Program-made: the position numbers and the translations under genes
Source: Solilutibacter pythonis
GTDB lineage: Bacteria > Pseudomonadota > Gammaproteobacteria > Xanthomonadales > Xanthomonadaceae
Length of the DNA: 64,000 nt
Direction of reading: 5' to 3'
Assembly: GCF_003697345.1 (NCBI RefSeq)
Contig: NZ_RFLY01000001.1
Location: 62,001-126,000, forward strand
Part shown: in pieces, positions 10,055 to 20,004 of the stretch
How positions within the stretch are numbered: position 1 is the stretch's first letter
Layout of the letters: each line of letters starts with the position of its first letter
Notes under the pieces: generated by a model
Told to the model about the DNA's origin: nothing
Seen by the model: the letters and a program-made list of their open reading frames with translations, nothing else
Database searches by the model: none

Positions 10055-11416
10055 ATGGCGCATCATTCGTACTATTCCGAAGGTTACGGCCCGGTCGGGC
10101 CGGCGCCGGTCGAGCACAGCGTCGTCTACACCACGCTGCACTTCGACAAGCCCTGGTCGTACGAGAACTATCTCAAGACCGGCGGCTACGCGGCGCTGCG
10201 CAAAGTGCTTGAAGAGAAGATTCCGCCGGCCGAGGTGATCGAGATGGTCAAGGCGTCGGGGTTGCGCGGCCGCGGCGGCGCGGGCTTCCCGACCGGCCTC
10301 AAGTGGAGCTTCATGCCGAAAGGCCCGGGGCAGAAATACATCCTCTGCAATTCCGACGAATCCGAGCCGGGCACCGCCAAGGACCGCGACATCCTGCGCT
10401 ACAACCCGCACGCGGTGGTCGAAGGCATGGCGATCGCCTGCTACGCCACCGGCAGCACGGTGGCCTACAACTACCTGCGCGGTGAGTTCCATCACGAACC
10501 CTTCGAGCATTTCGAGAGCGCGTTGAAGGAAGCCTACGAGCACGGCTGGCTGGGTAAGGATGTTCTCGGCAGCGGCATCGATATCGACATCCATGGCGCG
10601 CTCGGCGCCGGCGCCTACATCTGCGGCGAGGAAACCGCGTTGATGGAATCGCTGGAGGGCAAAAAGGGCCAGCCGCGCTTCAAGCCGCCGTTTCCGGCCA
10701 ACTTCGGTTTGTATGGCAAGCCGACCACCATCAACAACACCGAGACCTATGCCTCGGTGCCGGCGATCATCCGCAACGGCGCGGAGTGGTTCGCCGGTCT
10801 CGGTATCCCCAACAACGGCGGCCCGAAGGTGTTCTCGGTTTCCGGCCACGTCAACAAGCCGGGCAATTACGAGATTCGCCTCGGTACGCCGTTCGCCGAC
10901 CTGCTGCAGTTGGCGGGGGGCGTGCGCGCCGGTCGCAAGCTGAAGGCGGTGATCCCCGGCGGTTCGTCGATGAAGGTGCTGCCGGCCGAGAAGATGATGG
11001 CCTGCACGATGGATTACGACAGCATCGGCAAGGCCGGCTCGGGCCTTGGCTCCGGCGCGGTGATCGTGATGGACGAAACCACTTGTATGGTGCGCGCCTG
11101 CCAGCGCATCTCGCGCTTCTACTTCAAGGAATCCTGCGGCCAGTGCACGCCTTGCCGCGAAGGTACCGGCTGGATGTATCGCCTGCTCGGCCGGATCGCC
11201 AACATGGAGGCGACGATGGACGACCTGGAAATGCTGCGCGCCTCCGCCGGCCAGATCGAAGGCCATACCATCTGCGCTTTCGGCGAGGCGGCGGCCTGGC
11301 CGGTGCAGGGCTTCCTGCACCATTTCTGGGACGAATTCGAATACGCCATCGTCAACAAGCGTTTCCTGGTGGATGACATCCGCGATGGCCGCATGATCGA
11401 GAAGGTGGCCGCATGA
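10055..11416 (+). CDS. nuoF: NADH-quinone oxidoreductase subunit F (NADH/FMN-binding)
   Basis: A 453-residue flavoprotein that takes hydride from NADH onto FMN and passes electrons to the N3 [4Fe-4S] cluster. The glycine-rich NADH/FMN motif [16 protein letters not shown] is near residue 68, [15 protein letters not shown] marks the flavin site, and [13 protein letters not shown] supplies three N3 cysteines. The frame is open upstream, but ATG 10055 gives the family N-terminus and lies just after nuoE. It overlaps nuoG by four bases. Confidence 0.97.
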   Translation: MAHHSYYSEGYGPVGPAPVEHSVVYTTLHFDKPWSYENYLKTGGYAALRKVLEEKIPPAEVIEMVKASGLRGRGGAGFPTGLKWSFMPKGPGQKYILCNSDESEPGTAKDRDILRYNPHAVVEGMAIACYATGSTVAYNYLRGEFHHEPFEHFESALKEAYEHGWLGKDVLGSGIDIDIHGALGAGAYICGEETALMESLEGKKGQPRFKPPFPANFGLYGKPTTINNTETYASVPAIIRNGAEWFAGLGIPNNGGPKVFSVSGHVNKPGNYEIRLGTPFADLLQLAGGVRAGRKLKAVIPGGSSMKVLPAEKMMACTMDYDSIGKAGSGLGSGAVIVMDETTCMVRACQRISRFYFKESCGQCTPCREGTGWMYRLLGRIANMEATMDDLEMLRASAGQIEGHTICAFGEAAAWPVQGFLHHFWDEFEYAIVNKRFLVDDIRDGRMIEKVAA

Positions 11417-13659
11417 GCGCCCAGCCCGTGAACCCCAATCTGCCGCCGGATCACGTCACCGTTTTCATCGACGGTGTGGAACTGGCCGCGCCGAAGAACA
11501 GCATGATCATCCATGCCGCCGACAAGGCCGGTATCCCGATCCCGCGTTTTTGCTATCACGAGAAGTTGCCGATCGCCGCCAACTGCCGCATGTGCCTGGT
11601 CGAGGCGGAGATGGGCGGGCGCATGAGTCCGAAGCCCTTGCCGGCCTGCGCCACGCCGGTGGCCGATGGCATGAAGGTATTCACCCGCAGCGAAAAAGCG
11701 TTGAAATCGCAGCGCAACGTGATGGAGTTCCTGCTGATCAACCACCCGCTCGACTGCCCGATCTGCGACCAGGGCGGCGAATGCGAGTTGCAGGACGTAT
11801 CGGTCGGCTACGGCCGTGGCATCAGCCGCTATTCCGAGAAGAAGCGGGTGGTGGCCGACGAGGATCTCGGCCCGCTGGTGGCGACCGAGATGACCCGTTG
11901 CATCCAGTGCACGCGTTGCATCCGTTTCACCGCCGAAGTGGCCGGGACCTACGAGCTGGGAGGCATGCAGCGCGGCGAAAACCTGCAAATCGGCACCTTC
12001 GACGGCAAGCCGTTGACCACCGAGTTGTCCGGCAACGTCATCGATGTCTGCCCGGTCGGCGCATTGACCAACAAGGTATTCCAGTTCAAGGCGCGGCCAT
12101 GGGAACTCGTCGCTCGCGATTCGCTGGGCTTCCACGATGCGCTGGGCAGTAATCTGTTCCTGCATACGCGCCGTGGCGAGGTGTTGCGGGCGGTGCCGCG
12201 CGACAACGAATTGGTCAACGAATGCTGGCTGTCCGACCGCGACCGTTACGCGCATCAGGGCATGTACGCCGATGATCGCGCGCTGGCGCCGATGATCCGC
12301 GTGGCCGAAGGCGGCGAGCCGGAAGCCTTCCGCGAAGCCACCTGGGACGAGGCGCTGGCCAAGGCCGCCGAGATACTGCGCGAGAATGCCGGAGATTCGC
12401 TGGGCGTGCTGGTGCATCCGGCGACCTCGAACGAGGAAGGCGCCTTGCTGGCGCGGCTGGCCGGGTCGCTTGGCAGCGGCAACCTCGACCACCGTCTGAG
12501 CCAGCACGATCTGTCCGATGCCGCCGTCGCCGAAGTATCGGGCGTGGCCGTCGAGGACATCGAACATGCCGAGGTGGTGGTGATCGTCGGCAGCCATCTC
12601 CGTCACGAAGTGCCGTTGCTGCACCACAGGGTGCGCAAGGCGTGGAAGCGTGGCGCCCGGGTCTATGCGGTCAACCCGGTCGATTTCGATTTCACCTTCG
12701 ATTTGGCCGGCAAGGCCATCGTCGCGCCTTCGCAGATCGCCGGGGCGCTCGCTTCGCTCGATATCGGCGCGGTGGAGCGGGCGGTGGTGATCGTGGGGGG
12801 CGTGGCCGAGAACGGCGCGCATGCCTCGACCATCCGTGCGGCGGTGCGCGATTTCGTCGGCAAGTCCGGGGCGCGCGTCTGCCGCATTCCACAGGGCGCG
12901 AACGCCGTCGGGCTGGCTCGCCAGGGCGTGCTGCCGAGCCAGCGTTCCACCCAGGACATGCTGCGCGAGGCGCGCCAGGCTTATGTCATTTACGGCATCG
13001 AACCCGGTCTGGATTTTGCCGACCAGGGCGTGGCGATGCGCGCGCTGGCCGGGGCCAGGACGGTGGCTTTCAGCCATTACGCCTGCCGCTCGACCCGCTC
13101 GGTGGCCGATGTGATCCTGCCGATCGCATTGTTGCCGGAGCTGGACGCGACGCTGACCAATCTGGAGGGGCGCGACCAGCGGAGCCGCGCGGCCGGCAAG
13201 TTGCGCGGCGAGGTGCGGGAAGGCTGGCGTGTGCTGCGCGCGTTGGGCGCGGCATTGTCCGCCACCGGCTTCGAGTTCACCGATCTAGCCGGGCTGCGCG
13301 CCGCGATGACGCCGCGCGGCGTCGACGTGCGCCCGGCCAATGTCCCCGCGGCCGGTGCGCCCGGTCTGGAGTTGGCGGTGTCGCAGGCGATCTATCGCGT
13401 CGATGCCACGGTGCGCCGCGCCGCCGCGTTGCAGGCGCATCCGTTGACGGTGGGCGAGTGCGCCATGCTGCACCCGGAAACCGCCGCGGCCATCGGCCTG
13501 CGCGACGGGGCGATGGGCAAGTTCTCGACCGCGGCGGGCACCGCGACGTTGCCGGTCTCGGTCAGCGCCAAGGTGGCGCCGGGCGTGGTCTGGGTGGAAT
13601 CGGGCTACGGCGCGACCGCGCCGCTGGCATCGAGCCGTGTGGAGGCGAAGTCGGCATGA
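11413..13659 (+). CDS. nuoG: NADH-quinone oxidoreductase subunit G
   Basis: A 748-residue subunit. The N-terminal 2Fe-2S ferredoxin domain has CRMCLVE, the His-Cys3 cluster segment has [14 protein letters not shown], and a 4Fe-4S motif is [10 protein letters not shown]; the rest is a degenerate molybdopterin-oxidoreductase domain. I see no CxxCxxxC motif at the start of that domain, so the off-pathway N7 cluster of E. coli and Thermus NuoG appears absent. Start and stop overlap nuoF and nuoH by four bases each. Confidence 0.96.
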   Translation: MSAQPVNPNLPPDHVTVFIDGVELAAPKNSMIIHAADKAGIPIPRFCYHEKLPIAANCRMCLVEAEMGGRMSPKPLPACATPVADGMKVFTRSEKALKSQRNVMEFLLINHPLDCPICDQGGECELQDVSVGYGRGISRYSEKKRVVADEDLGPLVATEMTRCIQCTRCIRFTAEVAGTYELGGMQRGENLQIGTFDGKPLTTELSGNVIDVCPVGALTNKVFQFKARPWELVARDSLGFHDALGSNLFLHTRRGEVLRAVPRDNELVNECWLSDRDRYAHQGMYADDRALAPMIRVAEGGEPEAFREATWDEALAKAAEILRENAGDSLGVLVHPATSNEEGALLARLAGSLGSGNLDHRLSQHDLSDAAVAEVSGVAVEDIEHAEVVVIVGSHLRHEVPLLHHRVRKAWKRGARVYAVNPVDFDFTFDLAGKAIVAPSQIAGALASLDIGAVERAVVIVGGVAENGAHASTIRAAVRDFVGKSGARVCRIPQGANAVGLARQGVLPSQRSTQDMLREARQAYVIYGIEPGLDFADQGVAMRALAGARTVAFSHYACRSTRSVADVILPIALLPELDATLTNLEGRDQRSRAAGKLRGEVREGWRVLRALGAALSATGFEFTDLAGLRAAMTPRGVDVRPANVPAAGAPGLELAVSQAIYRVDATVRRAAALQAHPLTVGECAMLHPETAAAIGLRDGAMGKFSTAAGTATLPVSVSAKVAPGVVWVESGYGATAPLASSRVEAKSA

Positions 13660-14738
13660 CTGGATTGATCGACACTTTGCATCAGTGGTTCTTGCAGATG
13701 GGCGACGTCGGCGTCGTGCTGTGGATCGTGCTGAAGATTCTCGCCATCGCCGTGCCGGTGATCATCACGGTGGCCTTCTACGTGGTGTGGGAGCGCAAGC
13801 TGATTGGCTGGATGCATGTCCGCCACGGCCCGATGTACGTCGGTCTTGGCGTGTTCCAGGCTTTTGCCGACGTGTTCAAGCTGCTGTTCAAGGAAGTGGT
13901 GCAGCCGAGCGCCGCCAGCAAGTTTCTCTACATCCTCGCGCCCTTGATCGTGCTGGCGCCATCGTTCGCGGCCTGGGCGGTGGTGCCGTTCGATGCGCAA
14001 CTGGTGCTGTCGAACGCCAACGCCGGCCTGCTCTACCTGCTGGCGATGACCTCGCTTGGCGTGTACGGCGTGATCCTGGCCGGTTGGGCTTCGAACTCCA
14101 AGTACGCCTTCCTGGGCGCGATGCGTTCGGCCTCGCAGGTGGTGAGCTACGAGATCGCGATGGGTTTCGCTCTGGTCGGGGTGATGATCGCCGCCGGCAG
14201 CCTCAACTTGAGCGAGATCGTGATGGCGCAGGCCGGAGGCAAGGGCTTCTTCGATTGGTTCTGGCTGCCGTTGCTGCCGTTGTTCCTGGTCTACTTCATT
14301 TCCGGTGTGGCTGAGACCAACCGCGCGCCGTTCGACGTGGTGGAAGGTGAGTCGGAAATCGTCGCCGGCCACATGGTGGAGTATTCAGGCTCGCAGTTCG
14401 CGCTGTTCTTCCTGGCCGAGTACGCCAACATGATCCTGGTGAGCTTCCTCACCGCGCTGTTCTTCCTGGGCGGGTGGCTCTCGCCGTTGCAGGGTTGGAT
14501 CAACCTTGGCGACGTGCATTGGCTGGTCAACTGGATATGGCAGGGCGGCTGGCCGTGGCTGTTCGCCAAGGTGTTCTTCTTCATGAGCTGCTTCATCTGG
14601 TTCCGCGCATCGTTTCCGCGCTACCGCTACGACCAGATCATGCGTCTGGGCTGGAAGGTGTTCATCCCGATCTGCATTGCCTGGATTGCCGTGACCGCGC
14701 TGATGGTGTTCTACGGCGTTTTCAAGGCGGGAGCGTGA
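13656..14738 (+). CDS. nuoH: NADH-quinone oxidoreductase subunit H
   Basis: A 360-residue inner-membrane subunit with about eight or nine helices that docks the membrane arm to the Q-module. Signatures are [15 protein letters not shown] in the first cytoplasmic loop and [19 protein letters not shown], the acidic loop at the quinone tunnel. The ATG at 13656 overlaps the nuoG stop; the long open frame before it is a shadow of nuoG. nuoI follows after four bases. Confidence 0.96.
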   Translation: MTGLIDTLHQWFLQMGDVGVVLWIVLKILAIAVPVIITVAFYVVWERKLIGWMHVRHGPMYVGLGVFQAFADVFKLLFKEVVQPSAASKFLYILAPLIVLAPSFAAWAVVPFDAQLVLSNANAGLLYLLAMTSLGVYGVILAGWASNSKYAFLGAMRSASQVVSYEIAMGFALVGVMIAAGSLNLSEIVMAQAGGKGFFDWFWLPLLPLFLVYFISGVAETNRAPFDVVEGESEIVAGHMVEYSGSQFALFFLAEYANMILVSFLTALFFLGGWLSPLQGWINLGDVHWLVNWIWQGGWPWLFAKVFFFMSCFIWFRASFPRYRYDQIMRLGWKVFIPICIAWIAVTALMVFYGVFKAGA

Positions 14739-14742
14739 AGCC

Positions 14743-15231
14743 GTGAATCGCATCGTCCATTACTTCAAGAGCCTGCTGCTGCTGGAACTTTTCCAGGGGT
14801 TGTGGCTGACGTTGAAATATCTCTTCCGTCCCAAGTACACGTTGATGTACCCGATGGAAAAGACCCCGCAGTCGCCGCGTTTCCGCGGCATCCATGCGTT
14901 GCGCCGTTATCCGAATGGCGAAGAACGTTGCATCGCCTGCAAGCTGTGCGAGGCGGTGTGCCCGGCGCTGGCCATCACCATCGATTCCGAGAAGCGCGCC
15001 GACGGCACCCGCCGCACCACGCGTTACGACATCGACCTGTTCAAGTGCATTTTTTGTGGCTTCTGCGAGGAGTCCTGCCCGGTGGATTCGATCGTGGAAA
15101 CGCATGTGCACGAATACCACTTCGACCGGCGTGGCCAGAACATTCTGACCAAGCCGACCCTGCTCGCCATCGGCGACCGGCTTGAGGCCGAGATCGCCGA
15201 ACGCCGCGCGGCCGACGCGCCTTACCGCTGA
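14743..15231 (+). CDS. nuoI: NADH-quinone oxidoreductase subunit I
   Basis: A 162-residue ferredoxin-like subunit with two [4Fe-4S] clusters (N6a, N6b): [14 protein letters not shown] at about residues 64-77 and [14 protein letters not shown] at about residues 103-116. The N-terminus has the amphipathic helix typical of NuoI. The start is GTG at 14743. nuoJ follows seven bases after the stop. Confidence 0.97.
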   Translation: MNRIVHYFKSLLLLELFQGLWLTLKYLFRPKYTLMYPMEKTPQSPRFRGIHALRRYPNGEERCIACKLCEAVCPALAITIDSEKRADGTRRTTRYDIDLFKCIFCGFCEESCPVDSIVETHVHEYHFDRRGQNILTKPTLLAIGDRLEAEIAERRAADAPYR

Positions 15232-15238
15232 GGACGGC

Positions 15239-15877
15239 ATGGATTCCATCATCTTGTTCGCCTTCTATACCTTCGCCGCCGCCGCCGTGATGTCGGCGGT
15301 GGGCGTGATCAGCGTGAAGAACCCGGTGCATGCCGCGTTGCTTCTGGTGCTGACCTTCTTCTCGATCGCCTGCACCTGGATCATCGCCGGGGCCGAGTTC
15401 CTCGGCGTGGCCTTGATCCTGGTCTATGTCGGCGCGGTGATGGTGCTGTTCCTGTTCGTGGTGATGATGCTCGACATCGACACCGCCCCCATGCGCGAGG
15501 GCTTCGTGCGCTACCTGCCGATCGGTTTGTTGGTGGCGGTGGTGATGCTGGCCGAGATACTGACCCTGATCGGCATCAGGTCGCGGCTGGCCGGTTTTGC
15601 CCCGGACGCGATCGAGGCCAGTGGCGTGTCCAACGCCAAGTGGTTGGCGGAGACGCTCTATACCCGCTTCCTGCTGCCGTTCGAACTGGCGGCGGTGATC
15701 CTGACAGTGGCGGTGATCGCGGCGGTGATGCTGGCGCTGCGCGTGCGCAAGGGCGGCAAGCGGCAGAACCCGTCGCAGCAATCCTCCGTCAAGGCGGTCG
15801 ATCGCGTGCGGCTGGTCAAGATGGAAGCGGTCAAGCCCTCGCCGGCAACCGCTCGGGACAACGAGGAGGCGCGCTGA
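15239..15877 (+). CDS. nuoJ: NADH-quinone oxidoreductase subunit J
   Basis: A 212-residue membrane subunit with five predicted helices. The conserved segment [23 protein letters not shown] covers the third helix, whose pi-bulge is part of the coupling mechanism. The last 40 residues form a basic, non-membrane tail. It starts with ATG 15239, and its TGA shares one base with the ATG of nuoK. Confidence 0.95.
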   Translation: MDSIILFAFYTFAAAAVMSAVGVISVKNPVHAALLLVLTFFSIACTWIIAGAEFLGVALILVYVGAVMVLFLFVVMMLDIDTAPMREGFVRYLPIGLLVAVVMLAEILTLIGIRSRLAGFAPDAIEASGVSNAKWLAETLYTRFLLPFELAAVILTVAVIAAVMLALRVRKGGKRQNPSQQSSVKAVDRVRLVKMEAVKPSPATARDNEEAR

Positions 15878-16194
15878 TGTTCGATGTACCGGTGGGCCTG
15901 GGCCATTACCTCGCGCTTGGCGCCGTGCTGTTTTGCATCAGCGTGGCCGGCATCTTCCTGAACCGCAAGAACGTCATCATCCTGTTGATGTCGGTCGAGC
16001 TGATGCTGCTGGCGGTGAACGTCAACTTCGTGGCGTTCTCGCGCCACCTGGCCGATCCGCAGGGGCAGATTTTCGTGTTCTTCATCCTTACCGTGGCCGC
16101 GGCGGAGGCCGCCATCGGTCTGGCGATCCTGGTGGCGCTGTTCCGCAGCCGCCGCACGATCGAAGTGACGAAGCTCGACTCCCTGAAAGGCTGA
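15877..16194 (+). CDS. nuoK: NADH-quinone oxidoreductase subunit K
   Basis: A 105-residue, three-helix antiporter-related subunit. The two conserved membrane glutamates of the family are visible in the second and third helices ([16 protein letters not shown] and [12 protein letters not shown]). The ATG overlaps the nuoJ stop by one base. A 161-bp non-coding gap then separates it from nuoL. Confidence 0.96.
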   Translation: MFDVPVGLGHYLALGAVLFCISVAGIFLNRKNVIILLMSVELMLLAVNVNFVAFSRHLADPQGQIFVFFILTVAAAEAAIGLAILVALFRSRRTIEVTKLDSLKG

Positions 16195-16238
16195 GTCGGC
16201 GTGTCCGCGAGCCATTGATTGGCGCGCGCGTCGCAAAC

Positions 16239-16272
16239 GCCCGGTCACGGATGGCCGGGCCGGACAGCCCGG
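16239..16272 (+). promoter_or_regulatory. three-arm alternating hairpin in the nuoK-nuoL spacer
   Basis: Three six-base arms lie in a row: GCCCGG (16239-16244), CCGGGC (16255-16260) and GCCCGG (16267-16272). The middle arm can pair with either neighbour but not both, giving two mutually exclusive all-GC hairpins with loops of 10 and 6 bases. No T run follows, so neither is a classical terminator. The role is unknown; an mRNA processing or attenuation element is possible. Confidence 0.4.
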
Positions 16273-16355
16273 AGCAAGTGCGACATCGCCAGGGACGGCG
16301 CGACGAAAATTCCTGTTTCAAGTGTGGCAACCACCGGTAAAACGGCGATCCCTAA

Positions 16356-18413
16356 ATGACCCTATCCACAACCCAACTTCTCGTCATCGTCCTGGCACCC
16401 CTGCTGGGCTCGATCGTTGCCGGCCTGTTCGGGCGGCAGGTCGGTCGCGTCGGCGCGCACGTCGTGACCATCGCCGGCGTGGCGGTGAGCTGCGCGCTCT
16501 CGCTGCACGTGCTCTGGCAGTTGGTCGGGCAGGGGGCGTTGCCGTACAACCAGAACCTCTACACCTGGTTCGAGGTGGGCGGCTATTCGGCGCACGTCGG
16601 GTTCATGATCGACAAGCTGACCGCGATGATGATGGTGGTGGTCACTTTCGTCTCGCTGCTGGTGCACGTCTACACCATCGGCTACATGGCGGAAGACCCG
16701 GGATATCAGCGTTTCTTCAGCTATATCTCGCTATTCACCTTCTCCATGCTCATGCTGGTGATGAGCAACAACTTCCTGCAACTCTTCTTCGGCTGGGAGG
16801 CGGTGGGGCTGGTCTCGTATCTGCTGATCGGTTTCTGGTTCAAGAAGCCGACCGCGATCTTCGCCAATCTCAAGGCTTTCCTGGTCAACCGCGTCGGCGA
16901 TTTCGGTTTCCTGCTTGGCATCGCCGGCATCCTGCTCTGGTTCGGTTCGCTCGATTACGCCACGGTGTTCGCCAACCTCTCGGTGTTGGATGGGCAGACC
17001 GTGCCGGGCTTCACCTGGACGGCGGCCACCTTCATCTGCATCAGCCTGTTCATCGGCGCGATGGGCAAGTCGGCGCAGGTGCCGCTGCATGTCTGGCTGC
17101 CGGATTCGATGGAAGGCCCGACGCCGATCTCGGCCCTGATCCACGCCGCGACGATGGTGACCGCTGGCATCTTCATGGTGGCGCGTATGTCGCCGCTGTT
17201 CGAACTGTCGAGTACCGCGCTCGATTTCGTGCTGTTCATCGGCGCGACGACGGCGTTCTGGACCGGACTGATCGGCATGGTGCAGAACGACATCAAGCGC
17301 GTGGTGGCGTACTCCACGCTGTCGCAGCTTGGCTACATGACGGTGGCGCTGGGCGTGTCGGCGTATTCGGCGGCGGTGTTCCATTTGATGACCCACGCTT
17401 TCTTCAAGGCGCTGCTGTTCCTGGCGGCCGGTTCGGTCATCATCGGCATGCATCACGAGCAGGACATGCGCCGGATGGGCGGCTTGCGCAAATACATGCC
17501 GATCACCTTCATCACTTCGGTCGTGGGCACCTTGGCGCTGGTCGCCACGCCGTTCTTCAGCGGCTACTACTCGAAGGACGCGATCATCGTCGCCGCTGGC
17601 GAGCATGCCAGCGAGGCCGGCGGCTTTATCGCCAACTACGGTTACTGGGCGGTGTTGCTGGGCGCGTTCGTCACCAGTTTCTACAGCTTCCGCCTGTTGT
17701 ATCTGACCTTCTTCGGGCCGGAGCGTTTCCGCGATGCGCATCATGACGATCACCATCACGATGATGCGCATGCCGGGGACGATCACCACGCTCACGGCGC
17801 GCATGAGCCTCATGAATCGCCGTGGGTGGTGACGCTGCCACTGGTGCTGCTGGCGATTCCGTCGGTCTTGGTCGGCTTCTTCACCGCCGGGCCGATGCTG
17901 TTCGGTACCGATTGGAGCGGCCATGCCGGCCAGCCGGGTTTCTTCGAAGGTGCGATCTTCGTCAGCGAGGCCCGCGACGTGATGGCGAAGATGGCGGCCG
18001 AAGACTGGCACGGCCCGGTGGCCTTCGCGCTGCACGGCTTCATGACGCCGGCGTTCTGGCTCGCCCTGGCCGGTTTCGCGTTGGCGACGTTGATGTACGT
18101 CGTCAAGCCGGAATTGCCGGCCAAGGCGGCGCGGGTGTTCCGCTTGCCGATCCGCATCCTTGAGGAGAAGTACGGCTTCGACAAACTGTGGATCAACGGT
18201 TTCGCCGGCGGCGGCGTGCTGTTCGGCAAGCTGTTCCGCGGCTTCGATACACGGGTGATCGACAAGGGGATCGTGGAAGGCGGCGCCGGCGTGGTCGGCA
18301 TCGTCGCGGCCACCTTGCGCCGCGTGCAGAACGGCCGCCTGTACAGCTATGCCTTCGCGATGATCATCGGCTTGATCGTGCTGCTGGCCTGGCTGATCAG
18401 GGCGTGGACATGA
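16356..18413 (+). CDS. nuoL: NADH-quinone oxidoreductase subunit L
   Basis: A 685-residue Mrp-antiporter-like proton pump with about 15 helices and the long lateral helix at the C-terminus. Family signatures include LFFGWEAVGLVSYLLIGFW (with the key Glu), GAMGKSAQVPLHVWLPDSM and the SALIHAATMVTAG helix. A His/Asp-rich insertion at residues 462-486 (11 His and 6 Asp in 25 residues) lies in the loop after FFGPERFRD. The ATG at 16356 follows a non-coding spacer. Confidence 0.96.
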   Translation: MTLSTTQLLVIVLAPLLGSIVAGLFGRQVGRVGAHVVTIAGVAVSCALSLHVLWQLVGQGALPYNQNLYTWFEVGGYSAHVGFMIDKLTAMMMVVVTFVSLLVHVYTIGYMAEDPGYQRFFSYISLFTFSMLMLVMSNNFLQLFFGWEAVGLVSYLLIGFWFKKPTAIFANLKAFLVNRVGDFGFLLGIAGILLWFGSLDYATVFANLSVLDGQTVPGFTWTAATFICISLFIGAMGKSAQVPLHVWLPDSMEGPTPISALIHAATMVTAGIFMVARMSPLFELSSTALDFVLFIGATTAFWTGLIGMVQNDIKRVVAYSTLSQLGYMTVALGVSAYSAAVFHLMTHAFFKALLFLAAGSVIIGMHHEQDMRRMGGLRKYMPITFITSVVGTLALVATPFFSGYYSKDAIIVAAGEHASEAGGFIANYGYWAVLLGAFVTSFYSFRLLYLTFFGPERFRDAHHDDHHHDDAHAGDDHHAHGAHEPHESPWVVTLPLVLLAIPSVLVGFFTAGPMLFGTDWSGHAGQPGFFEGAIFVSEARDVMAKMAAEDWHGPVAFALHGFMTPAFWLALAGFALATLMYVVKPELPAKAARVFRLPIRILEEKYGFDKLWINGFAGGGVLFGKLFRGFDTRVIDKGIVEGGAGVVGIVAATLRRVQNGRLYSYAFAMIIGLIVLLAWLIRAWT

Positions 18414-18484
18414 ATTTGAAGATCGAGATGAAGATGCTGCTGTCGATGAACGCCCGCGCCTACAACCTGGGAGCCAACAAGTGA
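18410..18484 (+). CDS. possible 24-residue leader peptide between nuoL and nuoM
   Basis: An ATG overlapping the nuoL stop (ATGA) opens a 24-codon frame, beginning MNLKIEMKMLLSMNARAYNL, that ends in TGA overlapping the nuoM GTG start. Geometry at both ends looks like translational coupling. The peptide is basic and Met/Leu-rich with no recognisable family. It could equally be a remnant spacer, since the GGGAG at 18469-18473 serves nuoM directly. Confidence 0.25.
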   Translation: MNLKIEMKMLLSMNARAYNLGANK

Positions 18485-20001
18485 GCCAGTTGCCTTTGCT
18501 CAGCCTGCTGATCTGGCTGCCGCTGCTCGGTGGCGCGGTGCTGCTGGCGATGGGCCGTTTGCCCGCCAACCTCGCGCGCTGGACGGCGCTCGCCATCTCG
18601 CTGGTGGTGCTGGCGGTTTCGGTGCCGTTGCTGACCGGCTTCGATTACGCCAATGCCGGTTTGCAGTTCGTCGAGAACAGGCCGTGGATCGCCGCCTGGG
18701 ACATCTTCTACCACCTCGGTGCGGATGGCATCTCGGTCGCGCTGATCGTATTGACCACCATCACCACCGTGCTGGTGCTGCTGGGCGCGTGGGGCTCGGT
18801 GGAAGATCGCGTCAACCAGTACTACGCGGCCTTCCTGATTCTCGAAGGCATGATGATCGGCGTGTTTGCGGCCGCCGACGCGATCCTGTTCTACGTCTTC
18901 TTCGAGGCGATGTTGATCCCGATGTTCATCATCATCGGCGTCTGGGGCGGTCCGCGCCGCGTGTATGCCTCGATCAAGTTCTTCCTCTACACCTTCCTCG
19001 GCTCGGTGTTCATGCTGGTCGGCCTGGTCTACCTGTACCTGAAGGGCGGTAGCTGGCAACTGGCGGACATGGCCGCGCTGCCGCTGGCGATGCGCGAGCA
19101 GGTGTGGTTGTTTTTCGCCTTCCTCGCCGCCTTCGCGGTCAAGGTGCCGATGTTCCCGGTGCACACCTGGCTGCCGGACGCGCACGTCGAGGCGCCGACC
19201 GCCGGCTCGGTGGTGCTGGCGGCGATCATGCTGAAGATCGGCGGCTACGGCTTCCTGCGCTTCAACCTGGCCGTGGTGCCGGACGCCAGCCACGAGTTCG
19301 CCTGGCTGGTGATCGCGATGTCGGTGATCGCCATCGTTTACATCGGCCTGGTGGCGCTGGTGCAGGAGGATATGAAGAAGCTGATCGCGTATTCGTCGAT
19401 CGCGCATATGGGCTTCGTCACCCTGGGCACCTTCATCGCCACGGGGCTGATGCGCGATGGCGGCAATGCCGATGCCGCCCGCCTCGGCCTGCAAGGCGCG
19501 ATGGTGCAGATGGTCTCGCACGGCTTCATTTCCGGCGCGATGTTCTCCTGCGTCGGCGTGCTCTACGACCGCATGCACACGCGCATGATCCGCGACTACG
19601 GCGGCGTCGCCAACACCATGCCGTGGTTCGCGATGTTCTTCGTGTTGTTCGCCTTCGCCAACTCGGGCTTGCCCGCCACCAGCGGCTTCGTTGGCGAATT
19701 CATGGTGATTCTGGCGAGTTTCCAGCAAAGCCCATGGCTGGCCTTCGCCGCCGCGACCACGCTCATCACCGGCGCGGCCTATAGCCTGTGGCTGACCAAG
19801 CGGATCATCTGGGGCGAGGTGAACAACCCGTACGTCGCCGAATTGAAGGACATCAACCTGCGCGAAGGTCTGGTGCTGGCCGGTTTCGCCATCGGCGTGA
19901 TGGTGATCGGGCTGTATCCCAAGCTGCTTACCGACCTGATGGAACCCGCCATCGCGCAACTGGCGAACCAACTCGCCACCAGCAAGCTGACCGGACCGTA
20001 A
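18481..20001 (+). CDS. nuoM: NADH-quinone oxidoreductase subunit M
   Basis: A 506-residue antiporter-like proton-pumping subunit with about 14 helices. Diagnostic stretches are FYVFFEAMLIPMFIIIGVWGG (with the conserved Glu), KVPMFPVHTWLPDAHVEAPT and LIAYSSIAHMGFV. I take GTG 18481, preceded by GGGAG at 18469-18473, as the start. nuoN follows after three bases. Confidence 0.96.
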   Translation: MSQLPLLSLLIWLPLLGGAVLLAMGRLPANLARWTALAISLVVLAVSVPLLTGFDYANAGLQFVENRPWIAAWDIFYHLGADGISVALIVLTTITTVLVLLGAWGSVEDRVNQYYAAFLILEGMMIGVFAAADAILFYVFFEAMLIPMFIIIGVWGGPRRVYASIKFFLYTFLGSVFMLVGLVYLYLKGGSWQLADMAALPLAMREQVWLFFAFLAAFAVKVPMFPVHTWLPDAHVEAPTAGSVVLAAIMLKIGGYGFLRFNLAVVPDASHEFAWLVIAMSVIAIVYIGLVALVQEDMKKLIAYSSIAHMGFVTLGTFIATGLMRDGGNADAARLGLQGAMVQMVSHGFISGAMFSCVGVLYDRMHTRMIRDYGGVANTMPWFAMFFVLFAFANSGLPATSGFVGEFMVILASFQQSPWLAFAAATTLITGAAYSLWLTKRIIWGEVNNPYVAELKDINLREGLVLAGFAIGVMVIGLYPKLLTDLMEPAIAQLANQLATSKLTGP

Positions 20002-20004
20002 TCG

